A DNA stretch of 35,321 bases, taken from a virus. A program made the translations under genes and the position numbers. Below are positions 1 through 7,414 of the stretch, in pieces. Where the stretch lies: the IMG/VR virus record IMGVR_UViG_3300033145_000761, positions 1 to 35,321 of that record; one strand, 5' to 3'. The first letter of the stretch is position 1, and the number at the start of each line of letters is the position of its first letter. A model generated the notes under the pieces. That model had not been told where the DNA came from, ran no database searches, and was given only the letters and a program-made list of their open reading frames with translations.

Positions 1-63
1 ATATCCCGGTTTAACAACTTGAACTTTATTTTGTTTTCCCATCATTTTTATCTTTAACTTTTC
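1..63. repeat. Terminal direct repeat, left copy (circular junction)
   Basis: Bases 1-63 are identical to 35259-35321. It contains the last codons of the coiled-coil protein gene ending at 26 and the first 15 codons of the ERF gene (start at 45, equivalent to 35303). Because coding runs smoothly across the join, the simplest reading is the overlap of a circular assembly. A genuine short terminal redundancy is possible but unproven. Confidence 0.95.
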
Positions 64-430
64 GGATAGAAATAAATTCTGTCGTCTTTATTTCTGTTCC
101 GTCCGGTGTTAGATTTTGTTTAACTGCCTCTGTCGCAAAACCTCTAAATAAAGAGGAATTAATACGCTCTTTAACCAAATCAGTTAGGCCACGCTTTTTC
201 AAATCTTGAACCAATACATCCTCGTCAATAATTGCGAGCGTTTTTCGTGATGATTTTGAAATTGTCGCAATATCTGTTTTTATGCTTGAAAATCCTTGCT
301 TAATCATATTCTTCATAATATCTGCCTGTAATTCATCGCGCTCAATTTGGAATGGCTTAATTGCTTCTGCCATCGCATTAATCTTTTCGCGCAATTCTAA
401 TAACTGATTTGTTTTTTCTTTTAATGTCAT
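26..430 (-). CDS. Coiled-coil recombination-module protein (Gp157-like in layout)
   Basis: This 134-residue protein is of uncertain function. Residues 1-45 form a charged helix of the coiled-coil type (repeated L/I with E/K), followed by a beta-rich part with a KSSRKTLAI segment and a helical tail. That layout recalls the siphovirus Gp157 family, often found beside single-strand annealing genes, but I cannot confirm the family. The ATG overlaps the TGA of the RadC-like gene (ATGA), and a nearly ideal Shine-Dalgarno, AAGGGGGTGAT, lies 6 bases upstream. Its 3' end overlaps the ERF start by 20 bases across the circle junction, so the two are co-translated. A role in recombination or replication is inferred from position only. 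Confidence 0.7.
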   Translation of the reverse strand: MTLKEKTNQLLELREKINAMAEAIKPFQIERDELQADIMKNMIKQGFSSIKTDIATISKSSRKTLAIIDEDVLVQDLKKRGLTDLVKERINSSLFRGFATEAVKQNLTPDGTEIKTTEFISIRKVKDKNDGKTK

Positions 431-858
431 CCTTTTATCACCCCCTTACTTTTTAATGATACAAATTTTCCTTTTTCGTTTATAATAATATGATCTAATA
501 TTTCAATCCCCAGCATCTTTCCGGCTTCAACCATTCTTTTCGTCACTGTCAAATCATTTTCTGATGGCTCAATATCATCGCTCGGATGATTATGAATAAT
601 AATCAAACTGGCGGCCGAAGAAGTCATTGCGTGCTTAAATACATCACGCGGATGAACAAGACAAGCATTAAGTGTTCCTAAATGTATCAATTCAATCTTG
701 ATAATATTATTACGCGCGCCAAGATATACTCCCCAAAAATGTTCTTTCATTCTGTCGTCCTTGTGTTCTGCTTTTAATACCTTTACTAAAATATCAGCAA
801 TTTTGTCGGGTTTTCCGATTGCTTCTTTTTTTATTTTTTCACTTATTTTTATTAACAT
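427..858 (-). CDS. RadC-like JAMM/MPN domain protein
   Basis: This 143-residue protein consists essentially of a RadC-type JAB domain. The metal-binding JAMM signature is complete: Glu39, then H89-x-H91 and Asp102 spaced as H-x-H-x10-D, inside IIIHNHPSDD. RadC relatives are MPN+ metalloproteins whose biochemical role is unsettled; they are common in mobile elements and phages near recombination genes. The helix-hairpin-helix part of chromosomal RadC is missing. It is the first gene after the promoter at 886-914, with a GAAAGGAAT ribosome site 5 bases before the ATG, and is therefore probably an early protein. Confidence 0.88.
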   Translation of the reverse strand: MLIKISEKIKKEAIGKPDKIADILVKVLKAEHKDDRMKEHFWGVYLGARNNIIKIELIHLGTLNACLVHPRDVFKHAMTSSAASLIIIHNHPSDDIEPSENDLTVTKRMVEAGKMLGIEILDHIIINEKGKFVSLKSKGVIKG

Positions 859-885
859 TCTTATTCCTTTCTTATTTATATCCTA

Positions 886-930
886 ATTATAATCCCACAG
901 AAAAATAAAGTCAAGTAATGTTATCCCCAA
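886..930 (-). promoter_or_regulatory. Early promoter P1 with 22-bp shared upstream box
   Basis: On the minus strand the -35 box TTGACT (909-914) and -10 box TATAAT (886-891) are separated by exactly 17 bases, so it is a near-consensus sigma70/sigmaA promoter. The predicted start near 879 gives a leader of about 20 nt before the RadC-like ATG. The 22-bp segment 909-930, which includes the -35, recurs at 34062-34083 with one difference and is a candidate operator or activator site. Confidence 0.88.
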
Positions 931-943
931 TAGCCAATTAAAA

Positions 944-1000
944 AACCGCCCAGTCCAAGATGGGCGATTGGACATTCCCAGACGGAACACATGGGCGGTT
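944..1000 (-). terminator. Branched intrinsic terminator after the lysis genes
   Basis: On the minus strand the outer 9-bp stem AACCGCCCA/TGGGCGGTT (992-1000 with 944-952) runs into a run of T. Inside it are two small hairpins, TTCC/GGAA (975-978 with 984-987) and GTCCAA/TTGGAC (968-973 with 953-958), giving a three-way junction. A shorter alternative hairpin using the inner CGCCCA can pair with the same 3' arm. It follows the holin stop and precedes promoter P1, so it ends the late transcript. Confidence 0.88.
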
Positions 1001-1005
1001 CTTAT

Positions 1006-1197
1006 TTATTTATTATAGATAAATTTTCTTGTGGCATAACTTGCACCACCAAACAAGACAGTTGAAATCCCCATAATCAATATAACCTCTGCCTCACCTA
1101 ATATGCTTTTGGTAGCCATATAAGCAACACTCAATCCAACAATGGAAGCAATAGCGCCTTTTTTACCACTTAAAAATTGTAAAATTGATTTAATCAT
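1006..1197 (-). CDS. Two-helix holin
   Basis: This 63-residue protein has a basic amphipathic start (about 1-13) and two hydrophobic segments, roughly residues 14-30 and 36-53, with a short basic tail. Size, topology and position immediately after the amidase fit a class II holin that would permeabilise the host membrane and release the endolysin. No family motif is visible beyond this. Its ATG overlaps the end of the amidase gene by 8 bases, implying coupled translation. The branched terminator starts 6 bases after its stop. The 63-residue single-TM protein at 2299-2490 is a second holin-like candidate. Confidence 0.75.
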   Translation of the reverse strand: MIKSILQFLSGKKGAIASIVGLSVAYMATKSILGEAEVILIMGISTVLFGGASYATRKFIYNK

Positions 1198-1825
1198 TTT
1201 CGTTTTTTTTTATTAGTTCTAACAACTTATCAGCCCAAGTTTTCTTTGACTGAATCGCGACCTTTAACTCTTTGATAATATTCTTAGCATTAGTTAATTT
1301 TGTCATCAATTTTGTGTTTTTTTGCTTAAGTTGACCATTAGCCACCCTTAACTCCTTAATCGTTCTTAAAAGTTCTTTGGTGGCCTCTGATTCATTATAT
1401 CCATCGATCTTCCTTATTGTTTTAATGAATGTTGTTAAATGCGTTCCCGGACAAACTGTTTTTGCGCCCTTAACTTCTTTATGGCCTAAAACATTTTCCG
1501 TTGGAATATTCCACTCTTTTTTTAATTGATCAACTAAATTTCTTAATGTTGATAATTGCTTTTCTATCGGTTGCTGTTTTTCAAAATTTCCAGTTAGACA
1601 AATTCCGATTGATTTGTAATTCATTCCGTCTGCCCGGCAATGCGCGCCAACTATATCTTGACCACGCGCTTCGGGATAGCCATGCAAAACACCATCGGCC
1701 GTAATTAAAAAGTGATAGCCAATGTTCCCATAGCCTTTACTAATATGATATTTTTTCACAGCTTCAAATGTCGTATGATCTCGATCTGTTGCTGTGTGAT
1801 GAATAATAATATATTTTGGTTTCAT
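1190..1825 (-). CDS. Endolysin: N-acetylmuramoyl-L-alanine amidase (Amidase_2/PGRP fold)
   Basis: This 211-residue enzyme should cut the amide bond between N-acetylmuramic acid and L-alanine in peptidoglycan. Residues 1-140 match the T7-lysozyme/PGRP fold: IIIHHTAT with zinc ligand His9, GYHF with Tyr37, GAHCRADG, SIGICLTGNF, and GHKEV...TVCPG supplying His115 and Cys125. The tail, about 145-211, is a Lys/Glu-rich coiled coil that may bind the wall or mediate oligomerisation. There is no signal peptide, so release depends on the adjacent holin. A good ribosome site, GAAAGGTAAT, precedes the ATG. Zinc ligands are assigned by motif alignment from memory. Confidence 0.93.
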   Translation of the reverse strand: MKPKYIIIHHTATDRDHTTFEAVKKYHISKGYGNIGYHFLITADGVLHGYPEARGQDIVGAHCRADGMNYKSIGICLTGNFEKQQPIEKQLSTLRNLVDQLKKEWNIPTENVLGHKEVKGAKTVCPGTHLTTFIKTIRKIDGYNESEATKELLRTIKELRVANGQLKQKNTKLMTKLTNAKNIIKELKVAIQSKKTWADKLLELIKKNEND

Positions 1826-1888
1826 CTTATTACCTTTCGTTAATTTACCTTTTTATAAAACCATTTTAAATAGTTTCATAAAGAGATA

Positions 1889-1944
1889 GGGCGACATCAT
1901 CAGTGGCAAAAGCTATTTTTGTTTTACCTAAAGATGAGTCGCCC
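1889..1944 (-). other. Long interrupted hairpin between Cys-rich ORF and endolysin
   Basis: On the minus strand three collinear stems nest: GGGCGAC/GTCGCCC, then CATC/GATG, then GGTAAAA/TTTTGCC, around a loop of about 10 nt. It begins 3 bases after the stop of the Cys-rich ORF. The tract after it (TATCTCTTT) is only mildly U-rich, so it is a weak terminator at best and could equally be an RNA-processing or stability element upstream of the lysis genes. Confidence 0.6.
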
Positions 1945-1947
1945 GAG

Positions 1948-2112
1948 TTATTGTTCTGAGCATTGTTTACATACTCCCTCGATACATTTTTCTTCAATAT
2001 ATCGTTCTTGGCAAAATTCAGCATCGGAACATTTATGGCAATACTCTGTCTTGTTGGTTTTTTCATCAACACATCCGATAGTTTCTGAACATTTTTTGCA
2101 GACGATTAGCAT
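1948..2112 (-). CDS. Small Cys-rich zinc-ribbon-like protein
   Basis: This 54-residue ORF begins MLIVCKKCSETIG. Nine cysteines include three C-x2-C pairs (Cys5/8, Cys25/28, Cys48/51), typical of small treble-clef or zinc-ribbon proteins. The ATG lies 2 bases after the stop of the preceding 50-codon ORF, so translation is probably coupled. The conserved Cys spacing is the main evidence that it is real rather than noise; an overlapping 68-codon ORF in another frame (1866-2072) lacks any such pattern. Function unknown. It sits with small accessory genes just before the lysis cassette. Confidence 0.62.
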   Translation of the reverse strand: MLIVCKKCSETIGCVDEKTNKTEYCHKCSDAEFCQERYIEEKCIEGVCKQCSEQ

Positions 2113-2114
2113 AA

Positions 2115-2267
2115 CTATTCACCTAATTCATTAAAACAAGCTGTTTGGTTTTTATCTGAACCATCGATATTAATCGTTCCGTTTTTATCAATACTAACAA
2201 TTTTACAATTATGTTTACTGACTGTTGATGAAATAACGGACAAACCTATTTTAGTCATTGCATTCAT
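2115..2267 (-). CDS. Small hypothetical protein, 50 residues
   Basis: The ORF starts MNAMTKIGLSVISSTVSK and ends FNELGE. It carries a strong ribosome site, AAAAGGAGGGAC, directly before the ATG, which is the main support. The composition is ordinary, without membrane segment or motif, and a short predicted beta-hairpin (CKIVSIDKNGTINIDG) is visible. It is followed after 2 bases by the Cys-rich ORF. No function can be assigned. Confidence 0.6.
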   Translation of the reverse strand: MNAMTKIGLSVISSTVSKHNCKIVSIDKNGTINIDGSDKNQTACFNELGE

Positions 2268-2298
2268 TGTCCCTCCTTTTTAAAGAACTAATTTCTGA

Positions 2299-2490
2299 TT
2301 AACTAATTATTAATCCAAGCGTTCCTGCTATAATAACCAATAAAACTGCCCAACTAATTCTCGTATTATTTTTAACAGCTAATTTCATCTTTCCCATTTC
2401 AGATATTAATCCACATTGATGATTTGGATTTCCAAAAAGAATACCCCACATATCTTCTATTAATTCTCTGTCTGTTTTTTTTCCATTCAT
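2299..2490 (-). CDS. Small C-terminally membrane-anchored protein (XhlA/holin-like layout)
   Basis: This 63-residue protein starts at the ATG at 2490, one base after the stop of the tail-tip gene. A longer frame back to 2553 would overlap that gene by 62 bases and is less likely. Residues 1-42 are soluble and partly amphipathic (ELIEDMWGILFGNPNHQCG), and residues about 45-62 form one transmembrane helix ending the protein. The arrangement resembles XhlA-type accessory lysis proteins encoded between tail tip and endolysin, but similarity is only in layout. It could alternatively be a membrane-located receptor or superinfection factor. Confidence 0.65.
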   Translation of the reverse strand: MNGKKTDRELIEDMWGILFGNPNHQCGLISEMGKMKLAVKNNTRISWAVLLVIIAGTLGLIIS

Positions 2491-2491
2491 G

Positions 2492-4528
2492 TTATGTTGA
2501 ATAAGAGGCCGGCGCGTTTTTGGTGTTGGCTTCGCTAACTTGTCTTGCGACATGCTCTAAACGATCAACTATCCCGGCACGCGTTGGCTCAATGGTTAAT
2601 CTAACTTTTTCTAATGTATACTCGACCTTAGTAATTAACATATTTTCCTTAAATGTTTCACTTAACGCTTCTGAAAATCCGCTGAAAATACAGGTCTGTC
2701 CCGGCTCTATGCTTTCAATATCGTATCCGCGATAAGGATCTTCGGCATTATCAATAATTTCAACTAAAACTTTAATGTCTGGCTCTTTATGTTCGGCTAC
2801 AAAAGCGTCCCCAATTTTATCCGCGTCAATCGTTGCGCCAACTCGTCCTTGATCAATATGTTTAATTACTCGACGGCCATGATCACTAACAGAAGTCGCG
2901 TCAACATATAATTTGTAAATCTTATTATCGGCTGTTTCTCTATTCCAAAATAGCAAAGCGTTCTTAATTTTTTCCATACTTTTTTCAACCTTTACGCTAT
3001 GAAAATGTCTGCCAAAAATAAAAGTATGATCGGTTGTTGTCGGTTTACTTTTGAATTTTACTTTATGCCATTGATCAACATACCACCACCAATCAGTCGG
3101 CGCTAAACTCTTAATAACTTCTATCCCCTCGCGATAAGTCATCATTTCAAAAGCATAAGTCGCTGTTGTTCCCGTGGCTGTGATGCTTTCAAGCGAATAA
3201 TGTAATTTAGGCGTTGTCGTTTCGGCAATATATCTATCCATTAAATTTCTAAACATCGTCCCGACATCAGTTGCCGTTTCTTGAATAGTTGTCGTTGTCC
3301 CGTTTTTATAAATATCCTGCGCAAATTTTGTATAGTATCCCAAGCAATGAACAACAACCCCCTCTCGGCCACCCTCTATCCAAGGCGTGTATTTTGAAAT
3401 ATACCCGGAATAAATAAGAATATATTTATCATCTGTCCCGCGTGTGTCGCGATCTGTGATTAAAATTCTGACTTCGTTATTATGTTTGACATCAAAATAC
3501 TCGCCATAATTATCAAATGTTCTGCCTAACTTAATTTGGCACTCGCCTAATCCTCCGTTGATTTCTTTTGTAAATCCTGCGAATGTCGCATCATCCCAAC
3601 TTTCAAGATAGTTTCCCTCATTATCATAAACTTTAATCAAAATATGTTTTTCTACTAATGCCGGTAGTTTTGTCACTGTGACATCGTCCACTCCGGCTCC
3701 ACTATCGCTTACTTCTTTCGCGGCAGTTATTGTTACTGTGATAGTTTCCGCGCCAACTCCGGAATCAGTCATCAATAAATCTTTATTGATTTTAATATCT
3801 TCCGCGCCACTTCCTGCTTCGCTAACAACTAAATCTTTATTAACCAATACATTTTCCGCACCCACGCCGGAATCAACAACCTCTTTTTCAACTATTACTG
3901 CCTCACTTTCCCAAGCCAATCCATAAGCACGACCCTCACTTCCTTGACCAGTAAAACTATCAAGAACAGAATTACTAAATCCTGAATATTTAACAATTTT
4001 AACTCCAGCACCAAGCAATACTATAAGATTATTATTCTCATCCTCTGTCATTCCAAGGGGATCAGTCACAGCGAATGAATCAGTAATTGTTGAACTAAAT
4101 CCTGAAAATTTATAAACCTTATCGGTGTCAACAGAACCAGTTACTACATTACTACCCAACCAAGTCATTCCTTGTGTTGTGCCTCCAGGACTTGAGAAAC
4201 TATCTAAAACAGTTGAACTAAATCCTGAATACTTATAAACTTTTTCGTTTATAACATTATTCCCATAAAGATTGCTGTCTTTCCAATCTAACTCTCTTGG
4301 ATAATTCACTGCCTTTGTGAAACTATCAGTTATTGTTGTGGTAAATCCTGAATGTTTATAATATTTATCGCTTCCATCATCTACACTATAAAGATTAGTA
4401 TTATCCCAAGCAACACCCCTTACCGCAGTGCTTGGAGAAGCTATACTACTTGAAACAGACGAACTAAAACCAACATATTTAATAATTTGGCTCGCAACAT
4501 CTTCTGATTGAAATAAATTATTTGCCAT
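2492..4528 (-). CDS. Tail-tip protein: beta-propeller-like repeats fused to Gp37-like domain
   Basis: This 678-residue protein is probably the host-contact tail protein. Residues 10-210 hold five repeats of about 41 residues, each with a KYSGFSSTI-like core (GF at 20, 61, 102, 143, 183) and an aromatic W/L-acid stretch, as in propeller blades. Residues 215-290 carry four shorter repeats around DSGVGAE. The remainder, about 293-650, resembles the siphovirus ReqiPepy6 Gp37-like/baseplate domain (KVYDNEGNYLESWDD, many beta strands, WWWYVD). It follows the Dit-like protein and two small tail genes, matching a Tal/receptor-binding position. Its ATG overlaps the preceding glycosyltransferase by 11 bases and lacks a clear ribosome site. 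Confidence 0.8.
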   Translation of the reverse strand: MANNLFQSEDVASQIIKYVGFSSSVSSSIASPSTAVRGVAWDNTNLYSVDDGSDKYYKHSGFTTTITDSFTKAVNYPRELDWKDSNLYGNNVINEKVYKYSGFSSTVLDSFSSPGGTTQGMTWLGSNVVTGSVDTDKVYKFSGFSSTITDSFAVTDPLGMTEDENNNLIVLLGAGVKIVKYSGFSNSVLDSFTGQGSEGRAYGLAWESEAVIVEKEVVDSGVGAENVLVNKDLVVSEAGSGAEDIKINKDLLMTDSGVGAETITVTITAAKEVSDSGAGVDDVTVTKLPALVEKHILIKVYDNEGNYLESWDDATFAGFTKEINGGLGECQIKLGRTFDNYGEYFDVKHNNEVRILITDRDTRGTDDKYILIYSGYISKYTPWIEGGREGVVVHCLGYYTKFAQDIYKNGTTTTIQETATDVGTMFRNLMDRYIAETTTPKLHYSLESITATGTTATYAFEMMTYREGIEVIKSLAPTDWWWYVDQWHKVKFKSKPTTTDHTFIFGRHFHSVKVEKSMEKIKNALLFWNRETADNKIYKLYVDATSVSDHGRRVIKHIDQGRVGATIDADKIGDAFVAEHKEPDIKVLVEIIDNAEDPYRGYDIESIEPGQTCIFSGFSEALSETFKENMLITKVEYTLEKVRLTIEPTRAGIVDRLEHVARQVSEANTKNAPASYST

Positions 4529-5156
4529 AATTTTTTAGAAGTTCAAGTGTTTTTAATATTCCATTATGATCACAAACATAATCCCAATTAACCCAAACCT
4601 TAAACCCTTTCTTTTTTGCTTTTTCACAAAAGTTAAAATCGTGTCCTAATTTTTGTAATCCATTTTTATCAAACAATCTAATAGACATTGGATTAACTTT
4701 TTCTAAAACACGCCTGCTAACTATTAAACAACCATTTGAAACTACATCTACTTCCATTAAGCCGTTTCTGTTACTAACTGGAACTTGAATATATCCATCA
4801 TCTTTTTTTATAAGAGATAAAAATAAAATATCAGTTTCTATTTCGTTTGATTTCCAAGTTGGAACTACACAAGAAATAATATCTTTATTTAATAAAACCA
4901 AATCTAATGGATTTTTTAACGGAGTTATATCGTCATCAATTAATAATAAATAATCATTGTTGCTTTCAAGAAATCTTTTTTGAATACTATTAATATTATG
5001 TTCAATCGGTCTTTTATTCGTTTCATTAAATGGTTGAAAATCTAAGTTAAACCTTTTTTCGTTTAACCTTAAAAAAGTTAGAAAATCAACAAGTCCTACA
5101 TTTAACTTTCCTTGATTAAGAACACTTATTTGGATATTTTTATTTAAGATGTTCAT
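4518..5156 (-). CDS. GT-A-fold glycosyltransferase within the tail module
   Basis: This 212-residue protein has the core of a family-2-like glycosyltransferase. LLLIDDDITPL (about residues 70-80) is the acidic DxD-type nucleotide-sugar/metal site, followed by VVSNGCLIVSRRVL and LGHDFNFCEKAKKKG, which resemble the acceptor-side region. It should transfer a sugar from a nucleotide-activated donor; donor and acceptor are unknown. It is the only glycosyltransferase among the tail genes, overlapping its neighbours by 17 and 11 bases. Position directly before the tail-tip gene suggests, without proof, that a tail protein or the receptor glycan is its substrate. Confidence 0.78.
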   Translation of the reverse strand: MNILNKNIQISVLNQGKLNVGLVDFLTFLRLNEKRFNLDFQPFNETNKRPIEHNINSIQKRFLESNNDYLLLIDDDITPLKNPLDLVLLNKDIISCVVPTWKSNEIETDILFLSLIKKDDGYIQVPVSNRNGLMEVDVVSNGCLIVSRRVLEKVNPMSIRLFDKNGLQKLGHDFNFCEKAKKKGFKVWVNWDYVCDHNGILKTLELLKNYGK

Positions 5157-5580
5157 TTAATAGATCATCAAATAATACAGATTTGTTAATTCCTGCTTCT
5201 GCTTTATCAGGATTAAGCGCGTCTTTTTCTATCTGTGTTAATCCTTTGCCTTGTCCAATTTTCGCTAAAATCATCATTACTTTTTCTTGGTCAATTATTT
5301 TCTCTCGCTGTGGTCGCCATTTTCTACCAAGAACATTGGCGTTTTTTTGTGTGATTTCTATAATATCTTTGCTTTTAAGAAACTGTGAAGCATGCTCGTC
5401 TTTAACCACGCCAATACAATATTCATTTTTATTCCCTCTATTTTGAACGACTTCTAATTCTCCTGTGCTTTCGTAGCACAATACTTGTATTTTTTTGGCA
5501 TCGTATTCCAACGGATAAGTATAATGTGTCCCGGCAGGCGTTTGATCTCTTTTAATTTTTACTTTTAATATTTTGGCCAT
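5140..5580 (-). CDS. Hypothetical tail-module protein
   Basis: This 146-residue protein belongs to no family I recognise. Residues 1-75 look beta-rich (KILKVKIKRDQTPAG, IQVLCYESTGELEV), and the second half is helical and charged with LTQIEKDALNPDKAEAG. There is no signal peptide or membrane segment. It starts one base after the stop of the preceding tail gene and overlaps the downstream glycosyltransferase by 17 bases, so it belongs to the tail operon. A role as a small baseplate or fibre-associated subunit is only a positional guess. Confidence 0.7.
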   Translation of the reverse strand: MAKILKVKIKRDQTPAGTHYTYPLEYDAKKIQVLCYESTGELEVVQNRGNKNEYCIGVVKDEHASQFLKSKDIIEITQKNANVLGRKWRPQREKIIDQEKVMMILAKIGQGKGLTQIEKDALNPDKAEAGINKSVLFDDLLNEHLK

Positions 5581-5581
5581 A

Positions 5582-6058
5582 TTAAGTTATTGTTATTGTT
5601 AATGTTAAAGTCCAAGTTTCGCCAGACGCTTTTGTTCCTTTCGTGACTACTCTGCGGTTTAGATTTTTGTCTGCGGATGATCCATTTCTAACAGAGAATT
5701 CGTGCCATAAGAAGTTTGCCACAGCCGAACCGAACTCTGATTTGAATGTGACAGTCCGCCCTGAAACAGTCGGATAACCTGCTTCCATTCCTTGCCAGTT
5801 AGTTGAAGCGCCCTGTAAATCAGTTTGCGATGTCGCTGTGGCCGCCGAACTATTCCCAACGCCTAACTGCGCGTTGGCATTGCTGAATGAAGTTTCCGCG
5901 CCACCAATAAGAAGCGTTAGCATTGCGCCAATACCCTCGCTCAACATCATATTGCCGTCAAATTCCTCAACGGCGTATGGTTTGTCGTTTTTTCTGTCCT
6001 CATCATTGAGATATTTTTCAATCTTCCAATGTGGTTGCCAGTGTAATTTTTCGTCCAT
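5582..6058 (-). CDS. Putative tail or fibre-associated structural protein
   Basis: This 158-residue protein contains a central AQLGVGNSSAATATSQ-TDLQG segment and a beta-rich, Thr-rich tail ending WTLTLTITIT. This pattern (a short helical start, then a 'GVGN/S...TDL' turn and beta sandwich) recurs in uncharacterised phage tail-region proteins. A ribosome site, TAAGGAAC, precedes the ATG. The gene follows the Dit-like gene after 56 bases, which show no further feature. It is probably a virion component, but neither receptor binding nor enzymatic motifs can be seen. Confidence 0.68.
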   Translation of the reverse strand: MDEKLHWQPHWKIEKYLNDEDRKNDKPYAVEEFDGNMMLSEGIGAMLTLLIGGAETSFSNANAQLGVGNSSAATATSQTDLQGASTNWQGMEAGYPTVSGRTVTFKSEFGSAVANFLWHEFSVRNGSSADKNLNRRVVTKGTKASGETWTLTLTITIT

Positions 6059-6114
6059 TTTTTTTGTTCCTTAATTATTGATTACGGCTAAATAAATTTA
6101 GACGCGATAAATAA

Positions 6115-7413
6115 TTAGAGGTATCTTTTTGTATAATCTATATCCAAAGTTAATGTTCCTCCCGGACTATCAACCTTGCCTCCATATAATAACTTAAATC
6201 CTCTATCCCAAGTTGTTTCTCTTGTCCAAGTTGATCCGCCATCAAGAGTATATGCCGCGCAACCTCTGCCATAAGTTGCTTCCGCGCCTTTGACAGTTGA
6301 CCACTTCCCAAACACATTTGAAGCATCGCCGACTGGCATAATCACTATCCAATAAATTGTGTTAGCGCTTAATTCAAATCTATTCGCCGAATTAATTGTC
6401 ACCCAAGCATAGGAAGTTGTTAAATCAGCCAAAAGAAGCGTAAATGTGGCATTCGTGACGGCTGTTCCAGATGGTTCACCATTGCTGTCTGTTTGTATTT
6501 CAACATCAAAGTTAGCCGTTCCTAATCCTGTTCCTCGCCCTATTCTTAGCATCAATCCTTGATAAGTCGCGTCCGTATGCGTGACAGAAAAACTTTGCGC
6601 TGGATAATCATTGCCATTTGCTATGCTTGAAGTTCCTAATGCGCCGATTGCTGTTTCATTCGCCGCGCTATCAAATTGTTGATCAATTAAATCGCCTGCC
6701 TTAATTTTAATATTACTTGAGCCAATAATAAATGATGGGAACACGCGATAAAATTCTATCTCACCACCATTCAATTCAACTTTTTTATTAGCGCAATCTA
6801 TTTCCAACACATCGCCATCACTAAATCCATCTGAATAATTAACAATACATTCCTCCTCTGTATCTGTATTTTCAAATTTAATTCCATAGGCGTTAGTCCA
6901 ACCGCTTCCTAATGTTAATTTAATAACTGGTTTTGGCTCGGCCGAACCGCTGAATGTGACTGATCCTGAATAAGTCGGGTCTGCGGATACAGCATCAAGC
7001 GCGGCCGTGACGGATGTATCTTTTCCAATTCCTGCCGGGACAATAAACTCAATATCATACGGCGCGAAATTGAGATGAAAGAAATCCCTGTCAATATTTA
7101 CCGAACGGCTATAAGCAACATATCGTCTTGTTCCGCCTGCATAAGAAATATCTAAATTCTTATTTTTACGCGACAATAATTCCTTAAAACTGTCAATCTC
7201 TGTTTCAAGATTTGCTTGATTACTCGCTTTAATCATTCCGCTAATTCGTATTGCCTTTGATTGATAATGTTCTGAAACAAAAACTCCACCCTCATTTCTT
7301 GCTAACGGCAAAATCTCAATCTCTCTATTAGGCGCGCTATCATGCCGGGCTGATTTAACAACCTTGTTAATATTCTGCAAACTTACGCTATCAAATGTGA
7401 CTGTTGTTGACAT
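6115..7413 (-). CDS. Distal tail (Dit-like) protein with C-terminal beta domain
   Basis: In this 432-residue protein, residues 1-140 match the Sipho_tail/Dit N-domain: it opens with a substrate-free beta region, then RNEGGVFVSEHYQSKAIRI, LETEIDSFKELLSRKN and a short RYVAYSR strand pair. In siphoviruses Dit forms the hexameric hub joining tail tube and tip. Residues 150-432 form an added Ser/Thr/Gly-rich beta region with a jelly-roll-like look (NANTIYWIVIMP-type strands), possibly carbohydrate binding as in evolved Dit proteins. It has a strong ribosome site, TAGGAGGAAC, and starts one base after the tape-measure stop. Confidence 0.85.
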   Translation of the reverse strand: MSTTVTFDSVSLQNINKVVKSARHDSAPNREIEILPLARNEGGVFVSEHYQSKAIRISGMIKASNQANLETEIDSFKELLSRKNKNLDISYAGGTRRYVAYSRSVNIDRDFFHLNFAPYDIEFIVPAGIGKDTSVTAALDAVSADPTYSGSVTFSGSAEPKPVIKLTLGSGWTNAYGIKFENTDTEEECIVNYSDGFSDGDVLEIDCANKKVELNGGEIEFYRVFPSFIIGSSNIKIKAGDLIDQQFDSAANETAIGALGTSSIANGNDYPAQSFSVTHTDATYQGLMLRIGRGTGLGTANFDVEIQTDSNGEPSGTAVTNATFTLLLADLTTSYAWVTINSANRFELSANTIYWIVIMPVGDASNVFGKWSTVKGAEATYGRGCAAYTLDGGSTWTRETTWDRGFKLLYGGKVDSPGGTLTLDIDYTKRYL

Positions 7414-7414
7414 A

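Noticed and set aside
921-929. TTATCCCCA as a DnaA box or replication origin
   Set aside because: Only two copies, one mismatch to the consensus and placed at promoters; no AT-rich unwinding region or iteron array accompanies them.
1866-2072. 68-codon minus-strand frame overlapping the Cys-rich ORF
   Set aside because: It has no ribosome site or motif and spans the long hairpin; the overlapping frame with regular C-x2-C pairs is better supported.
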